From an uncultured Lachnospiraceae bacterium (GTDB lineage: Bacteria > Bacillota_A > Clostridia > Lachnospirales > Lachnospiraceae): 10,378 nt of DNA. Numbering within the stretch: the first letter of the stretch is position 1; every line of letters begins with the position of its first letter. The notes under the pieces are model-generated. The model was not told the origin of the DNA. It searched no databases and saw only the letters and a list, made by a program, of their open reading frames with translations. The stretch covers positions 1 to 10,378 of the forward strand of contig CATLIP010000074.1 in the NCBI GenBank assembly GCA_949957035.1, in the 5' to 3' direction. Both the position numbers and the translations under genes were made by a program. This document shows positions 6,483-10,378 of the stretch, in pieces.

Positions 6483-7240
6483 TGTTTGGAATAATGAAGA
6501 ATGCATTGCGCGAGAGGATTCGCAGAAAGGATATCTATGTGGTGATGGGAATCAGTTTATTGTTGGTTCTTCTGTGTATGAGCGGCGCTGTCACAATTTC
6601 TGTGGATGGGATTCCGGTAACAGATATCCGGCTGCTGCTACCCTTTGTCTTAAATGTGGCGTCAGTGCTGGGAGGCGGAATGGCGGTTGCGCTGAGCCTT
6701 CGTACCATTCCCAACGAATATGAGCGGAAAACCAGCCATTTGGTGTGGATGCGGGGCGTCAGCCAATGGAATTATCATGGACAGCTTGCGCTGGCCAATG
6801 TAATCAGCTCAGTGGCAGCATTGCTGGTTCTGTATGCGGGCATAATCATATTTGCAGGAATTAAGGGGGAGACAGGTGTACTGCTGAAAAGTATTCCCGG
6901 ATTTTTACTTTTTGCATGTGGGACGGCAGGGGTCAGTCTGTTTACCAGCGCTATGAGCCTTTTGCTGCCGGGTATGGCGGCGGGTGTGCTGTCGGCGGCG
7001 GTGATGTTAGCCGGAACAATGCAGCCGATTTTACGGACCTTATCAGGGGTGGTATCCGGCCTGTCTCGTGGAATCCTTAAGGGGATTCTTGCATTGACAC
7101 CGGACTTATATGAGTCGCAAGCCCAGGCCGGGGTATTTCTGTTAGGGAAGCAGACGGACATACACAGTATTCTTGGCGGCCTGCTGTTTCTGTATGCAGG
7201 AGCAGTGATGGTGTTTGTGTTCAGAAGGAAAGAGGCGTAA
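6482..7240 (+). CDS. ABC-2 type transporter permease
   Basis: This integral membrane protein has 252 aa and about six predicted transmembrane segments (roughly 18-38, 50-72, 103-126, 139-160, 163-183, 229-247), the usual number for ABC-2 permeases. The short cytoplasmic N-terminus MFGIMKNALRERIRRKD and the loop RTIPNEYERKTSHLVWMRGVS (74-94), likely an ATPase-coupling loop, resemble NosY/BcrB-like exporters. It presumably forms the membrane half of the exporter with the upstream ATPase, probably as homodimers. The ATG at 6482 overlaps the ATPase stop by 1 nt and lies 9 nt after GGAGG (6468-6472). A GTG at 6479 is also possible and would add one residue. No substrate can be assigned. Export of an antimicrobial peptide or lipid-like compound is a common role for systems placed next to two-component genes. 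Confidence 0.9.
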   Translation: MFGIMKNALRERIRRKDIYVVMGISLLLVLLCMSGAVTISVDGIPVTDIRLLLPFVLNVASVLGGGMAVALSLRTIPNEYERKTSHLVWMRGVSQWNYHGQLALANVISSVAALLVLYAGIIIFAGIKGETGVLLKSIPGFLLFACGTAGVSLFTSAMSLLLPGMAAGVLSAAVMLAGTMQPILRTLSGVVSGLSRGILKGILALTPDLYESQAQAGVFLLGKQTDIHSILGGLLFLYAGAVMVFVFRRKEA

Positions 7241-7256
7241 AGGAGGTGTCGGCAGG

Positions 7257-8246
7257 ATGAAGGGCCAGAGAAAAGGAATAATTTTTATGGGAATTATGGG
7301 CGTGTTGCTGCCGTCTGCATGGCTGTGGACAGGAAAGCAGGGGATTTCTAAGGAAAATCAGAAGATATATGAGGAGGCAGTCAAATTGCAGGAAGAGGTG
7401 GATTCGCTGGGATTTGAGGGGTTCTGTCTTGAGGATTATCCGGTGGCAATGTATGACGGAACATCGGATTATGTATTCTATCAGGGGGCGGTTAAGAAAC
7501 GAAAACCGGTATTTGAGACATTTGTGGGAACTGCCTGTCCGGTGGAGGACCATTTTGAGGTAATTGTGCCAACCTTAGAGCAGTTTGACAGTCTCATGTC
7601 CCTTGCAGGCGGCGTAGAAGGAATGGTAACAGGAAGCGGATATGGAGCCAGAGAGCAGGTGGCGGCCATTTGGCATGAGGCGTTCCATGCATATCAATTG
7701 ACAAACTTTGAGATTCTTGGGGAGAAGATTACGGCAGAGGATATGAGGAGAGAATTGGAGGAATCAAAGGAGCAGGGCGGCGTCTCAGAGGAAGAATGGA
7801 TTGTAAGGGAAGTGGACCAGAAGGAAGAGATTCAAAGCAAACTTAAGCAGGAAATGATGCTTTTGAAAAAAGCATTAGCAACGGATGTTTCATCCATTGA
7901 CGAGCTTCGCAGAATCGTATTAGAATATAGTGAGCGACGCGCACAGCGTATGCAGGATATGCCCAAAGCAGCAAGAGAGGCGGAGATTCGGTGTGAGTTG
8001 ACTGAGGGAACGGCTTATTACGCAGAAGCGGTTATATATAGGATGATGTCCGGCGAAGGAGCTTACAAGGAGCGTTATCTTAACCACATAGAGACATATG
8101 AGGGAGGCAGGGGGAAATATTACCGTACCGGGCTTGCCAAGTGTCTTCTTTTGGACAGACTGGATCCTGACTGGAAGGAATCATTTGATTTTACAAAGGG
8201 ATTGGATGAGGTAATGGAGGAATATGGAAACAAAGAAGAATTATAA
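7257..8246 (+). CDS. Exported HExxH zinc metallopeptidase-like protein, family not recognised
   Basis: The protein has 329 aa. Residues 1-24 form a basic plus hydrophobic N-terminus (MKGQRKGIIFMGIMGVLLPS) fitting a signal peptide or signal anchor. There is no lipobox. The motif HEAFHAYQ (H140, E141, H144) is the classic zinc-binding HExxH. About 105 residues later comes ELTEGTAYYAEA (247-258). Its EGxAxY pattern resembles the segment supplying the third zinc ligand (Glu) in gluzincins, making E250 a candidate. Between the motifs lies a charged, probably coiled-coil insertion (about 155-240). The domain should therefore act outside the membrane. The start ATG follows AGGAGG (7241-7246) at 10 nt. 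A TTG at 7215 would read through that site. The gene begins 16 nt after the permease stop and overlaps the response regulator gene by 23 nt. Substrate and activity are unknown. Confidence 0.85.
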   Translation: MKGQRKGIIFMGIMGVLLPSAWLWTGKQGISKENQKIYEEAVKLQEEVDSLGFEGFCLEDYPVAMYDGTSDYVFYQGAVKKRKPVFETFVGTACPVEDHFEVIVPTLEQFDSLMSLAGGVEGMVTGSGYGAREQVAAIWHEAFHAYQLTNFEILGEKITAEDMRRELEESKEQGGVSEEEWIVREVDQKEEIQSKLKQEMMLLKKALATDVSSIDELRRIVLEYSERRAQRMQDMPKAAREAEIRCELTEGTAYYAEAVIYRMMSGEGAYKERYLNHIETYEGGRGKYYRTGLAKCLLLDRLDPDWKESFDFTKGLDEVMEEYGNKEEL

Positions 8247-8934
8247 GATACTGGCGGCTGATGATGAGGAAGAACTCTTGGATATTTTAGAGTTATATTT
8301 GGAGAGAGAAGGCATAGAAATCCGAAAGGCGGGGGACGGGCTTGAGGCAATGAGATTATTCAGGCAGGAGGCCTTCCATCTGGCGCTGTTAGATATCATG
8401 ATGCCGGGGCTTGACGGGTTTGCCGTGCTTCGTAAAATCCGGGAAACCAGCCGTATTCCGGCAATCATGCTGACGGCGAAGGACCAGGATTATGACAAGA
8501 TATTGGGGCTTGAGCTGGGGGCGGACGACTACATTACCAAGCCCTACAATCCGCTGGAGGTGACAGCCAGAATTAAGGCGCAGCTTCGGCGCAATTATGA
8601 CTACTGGAGAGAGCCAAAGGAGGAGAAGCAAGAGCTCTCCTATCGGGGAGTAAAGCTGAATATAATGGAGGGAACCTTAAAGCGCGGCCAGCGGAATATT
8701 GAGGTGACGTCCACGGAATTTCGCATACTTCAGATGTTACTTGAGCGTCCCGGAACCATTTTCACAAAACAACAGATCTTTGAACGTGTCTGGGAGGAGC
8801 CCTATGCCGGTGATGACAATACGGTGATGGTCCACATCAGCAATCTGAGAAAAAAGCTGGAGGAAGGGGAAGAAGGGGAACCTTTTATCCGGACGATTAA
8901 AGGACTTGGCTACAAGGTGGAGAAGGGGATTTAA
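8224..8934 (+). CDS. OmpR/PhoB-type response regulator
   Basis: This is a 236-aa transcription factor. The receiver domain (about 6-120) has the acidic pair D13/D14, the phosphoacceptor D57 in LLDIMMPGLDG, T84 and the conserved K106 in DYITKPYNP. The C-terminal winged-helix domain (about 140-234) contains the LNIMEGTLKRGQ strand start, VTSTEFRILQMLLERPG, and a recognition-helix region NTVMVHISNLRKKLE, ending with IRTIKGLGYKVEK. It is likely phosphorylated by the kinase encoded next and probably controls this operon. That target is inference. The ATG at 8224 lies inside the end of the upstream gene (23-nt overlap), indicating translational coupling. GAGGT (8208-8212) or GGAGG (8216-8220, close spacing) could serve as the ribosome binding site. 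Confidence 0.95.
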   Translation: METKKNYKILAADDEEELLDILELYLEREGIEIRKAGDGLEAMRLFRQEAFHLALLDIMMPGLDGFAVLRKIRETSRIPAIMLTAKDQDYDKILGLELGADDYITKPYNPLEVTARIKAQLRRNYDYWREPKEEKQELSYRGVKLNIMEGTLKRGQRNIEVTSTEFRILQMLLERPGTIFTKQQIFERVWEEPYAGDDNTVMVHISNLRKKLEEGEEGEPFIRTIKGLGYKVEKGI

Positions 8935-8990
8935 GGAAGCAGCCAGGAATTTGGGGAGAAGGAAGATAAAAAGGGGGGAGGAACCACAAA

Positions 8991-10378
8991 ATGGGTGAAA
9001 AATCAACTCGGAAAAAGAGCAGCGTATTTCGACAGCTTGTGGCAAGCTATATTGTGTTTTCCATGGTATCCGTTTTTCTGCTGTATCTGTGTATGTTTGG
9101 GATATTGCTCTTTATCGGCGGCGGACAGTTGGAGTCTTTAGCTCCCTATGATTTGGTGGATAAGAAGGGAAATATACGGGATTTGGATTCTTTTAAACGA
9201 CTTGGGGGATGGATTGAGCAGCTTGACGATTCTTACCATGTGACAAAGGTTTATGGAGAAAAGAAAGATTTGGCTGACTCATATACTATGGAGGAATTAA
9301 CGGAGTATCTGATAACGGATAATCTGGTGGAGACCACTACCTCTGCCAGTGAATACAGAGGATATCTGAAAGCTGTAAAAACAGAAGAACATACGGTGTA
9401 TTACCTTATGAAGATTGCCAGGGATGCACTGCAGATGAGCTACACCTACAATGTGGCAAAGGACAGCCAGTCTGTTCGGGTGGTCGTGACGTCGTTTATT
9501 TCCTTCGGGCTTATGTTTTTGCTTAGCTGCCTTACGATGAGCGCCTATCTGTCGCGTAAGATACGGATCCCCCTTAAGAAGATTACAGAGGGGATGGATA
9601 AGGTGAGGGCAGGCGACAGCCAGGTACGGCTTGATTTTGAGGCCCAGCGGGAATTTGGGGAAATCAGAGATACCTTTAATATAATGATTAACCAGTTGGA
9701 GGAAGAAAAACGAAGGAAACAGCAGGATGAGGAACGGAAAAACCGGATGCTTTTGGAGATTTCCCACGATATCAAGACTCCAGTATCCACCATCAAGAGC
9801 AGCGCCAATGTTCTGGAAGAAGGACTGGTAAAGCCTGACGAGCTTTCCAGATATTACCAGATGATTGATAAAAAGGCAGGGCGGGTCAATACTCTGGTCA
9901 ACGAGCTGTTTCAACTGCTGAAAATGGAGGATAAGGGCTATACGCTGCAGATTGAGAAAACAGACATCTGTGAGCTGGTGCGGCAGCTATGCGCAGAGTT
10001 TTATGAGGAAATCACGGGACGGGGGCTGGATTTTCAGATTCAGATACCGGAGGAGCCAATTCATGCAGAGATTGACAGGAAGGAATTTTCACGGGTTATG
10101 GAAAATCTTCTTGGAAATGCGGTGAAATATAATCAGACAGGAAGGAGTATTTTGGTAAAAGTGAGGCAGGAGGAGAAAATGGCAGAGATTACTGTGCAAG
10201 ACGATGGGGAGGAGATTGGGAAAGAATTACGGCCTGTGCTTTTCGACCCCTTTGTACGGGGAGACAGCGCCAGGCAGACAAAGGGTGGAACCGGTCTTGG
10301 GCTTGCCATTGCAGGCAAGATCGTAGAGAAGCATGGCGGAGACATTCGGTACGTCAGGCAAGATAATGAGAATATTTT
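8991..10378 (+). CDS. HAMP-domain sensor histidine kinase (3' end outside window)
   Basis: The open frame starts at ATG 8991, 9 nt behind a long GGGGGGAGG (8973-8981), and continues without stop to the window end, giving 462 codons. TM1 spans about 15-43. An extracellular sensor loop of roughly 115 residues follows (44-160), then TM2 (162-185) and a HAMP domain (183-236, conserved P194). The DHp helix has H259 in LLEISHDIKTP. The ATPase domain shows the N-box MENLLGNAVKYN (N372, N376), the G1 box DDGEEI (404-409), the F box VLFDPFVRGD and the G2 box GGTGLG (432-437). The second Gly of the usual DxGxG in G1 is a Glu at 408, which is unusual. The kinase should phosphorylate the adjacent response regulator in reply to an envelope signal. 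Only a few C-terminal residues are missing. The 56-nt gap before it contains no obvious hairpin. Confidence 0.95.
   Translation, partial: MGEKSTRKKSSVFRQLVASYIVFSMVSVFLLYLCMFGILLFIGGGQLESLAPYDLVDKKGNIRDLDSFKRLGGWIEQLDDSYHVTKVYGEKKDLADSYTMEELTEYLITDNLVETTTSASEYRGYLKAVKTEEHTVYYLMKIARDALQMSYTYNVAKDSQSVRVVVTSFISFGLMFLLSCLTMSAYLSRKIRIPLKKITEGMDKVRAGDSQVRLDFEAQREFGEIRDTFNIMINQLEEEKRRKQQDEERKNRMLLEISHDIKTPVSTIKSSANVLEEGLVKPDELSRYYQMIDKKAGRVNTLVNELFQLLKMEDKGYTLQIEKTDICELVRQLCAEFYEEITGRGLDFQIQIPEEPIHAEIDRKEFSRVMENLLGNAVKYNQTGRSILVKVRQEEKMAEITVQDDGEEIGKELRPVLFDPFVRGDSARQTKGGTGLGLAIAGKIVEKHGGDIRYVRQDNENI

Noticed and set aside
7215..7256. TTG start at 7215 for the metallopeptidase-like protein
   Set aside because: The extension reads through AGGAGG and inside the permease gene, and would place charged residues ahead of the signal-like N-terminus.
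9297..9914. Minus-strand open frame of 205 codons
   Set aside because: It is antisense to the HAMP/DHp region of a clear histidine kinase with intact motifs, and its product has no recognisable domain.

Overview
The window looks like a chromosomal segment of an anaerobic, spore-forming Bacillota of class Clostridia, most likely Lachnospiraceae. The reasons are a GerW/YtfJ sporulation gene next to a DUF2953 gene, purine-rich strong Shine-Dalgarno sites, moderate GC content, and short or overlapping gene junctions with every gene on the + strand. The family assignment rests on protein resemblance, not on a database search. I saw no tRNA, rRNA, insertion sequence, CRISPR array or phage gene.

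Region 1 (1-3460) holds the 3' end of a U32-family 'peptidase' gene, then a SEDS glycosyltransferase gene (FtsW/RodA/SpoVE family) and a class B penicillin-binding protein gene. The last two form a classical peptidoglycan polymerase/transpeptidase pair. They overlap out of frame in a stretch where both proteins are strongly charged.

Region 2 (3498-5426) carries an unrecognised 106-aa soluble protein, a membrane-anchored DUF2953 protein with an unusually long acidic, partly Cys-rich insert, and the GerW/YtfJ-type protein. The DUF2953 plus GerW pairing matches the ytfI-ytfJ arrangement of Bacillus and points to a spore-related role.

Region 3 (5427-5807) is mostly intergenic. It contains an overlooked gene for a 45-aa hydrophobic protein (5520-5657), a good intrinsic terminator (5695-5732) and an inverted repeat just upstream of the next operon.

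Region 4 (5808 to the window end) is a compact five-gene operon: ABC ATPase, ABC-2 type permease, an exported protein with an HExxH zinc-peptidase motif, an OmpR-type response regulator and a HAMP histidine kinase that runs off the window. The layout suggests an envelope-sensing and export system in which the kinase and regulator control the transporter. The metallopeptidase-like protein is the unusual component and the best candidate here for undescribed biology. Its function cannot be read from the sequence.
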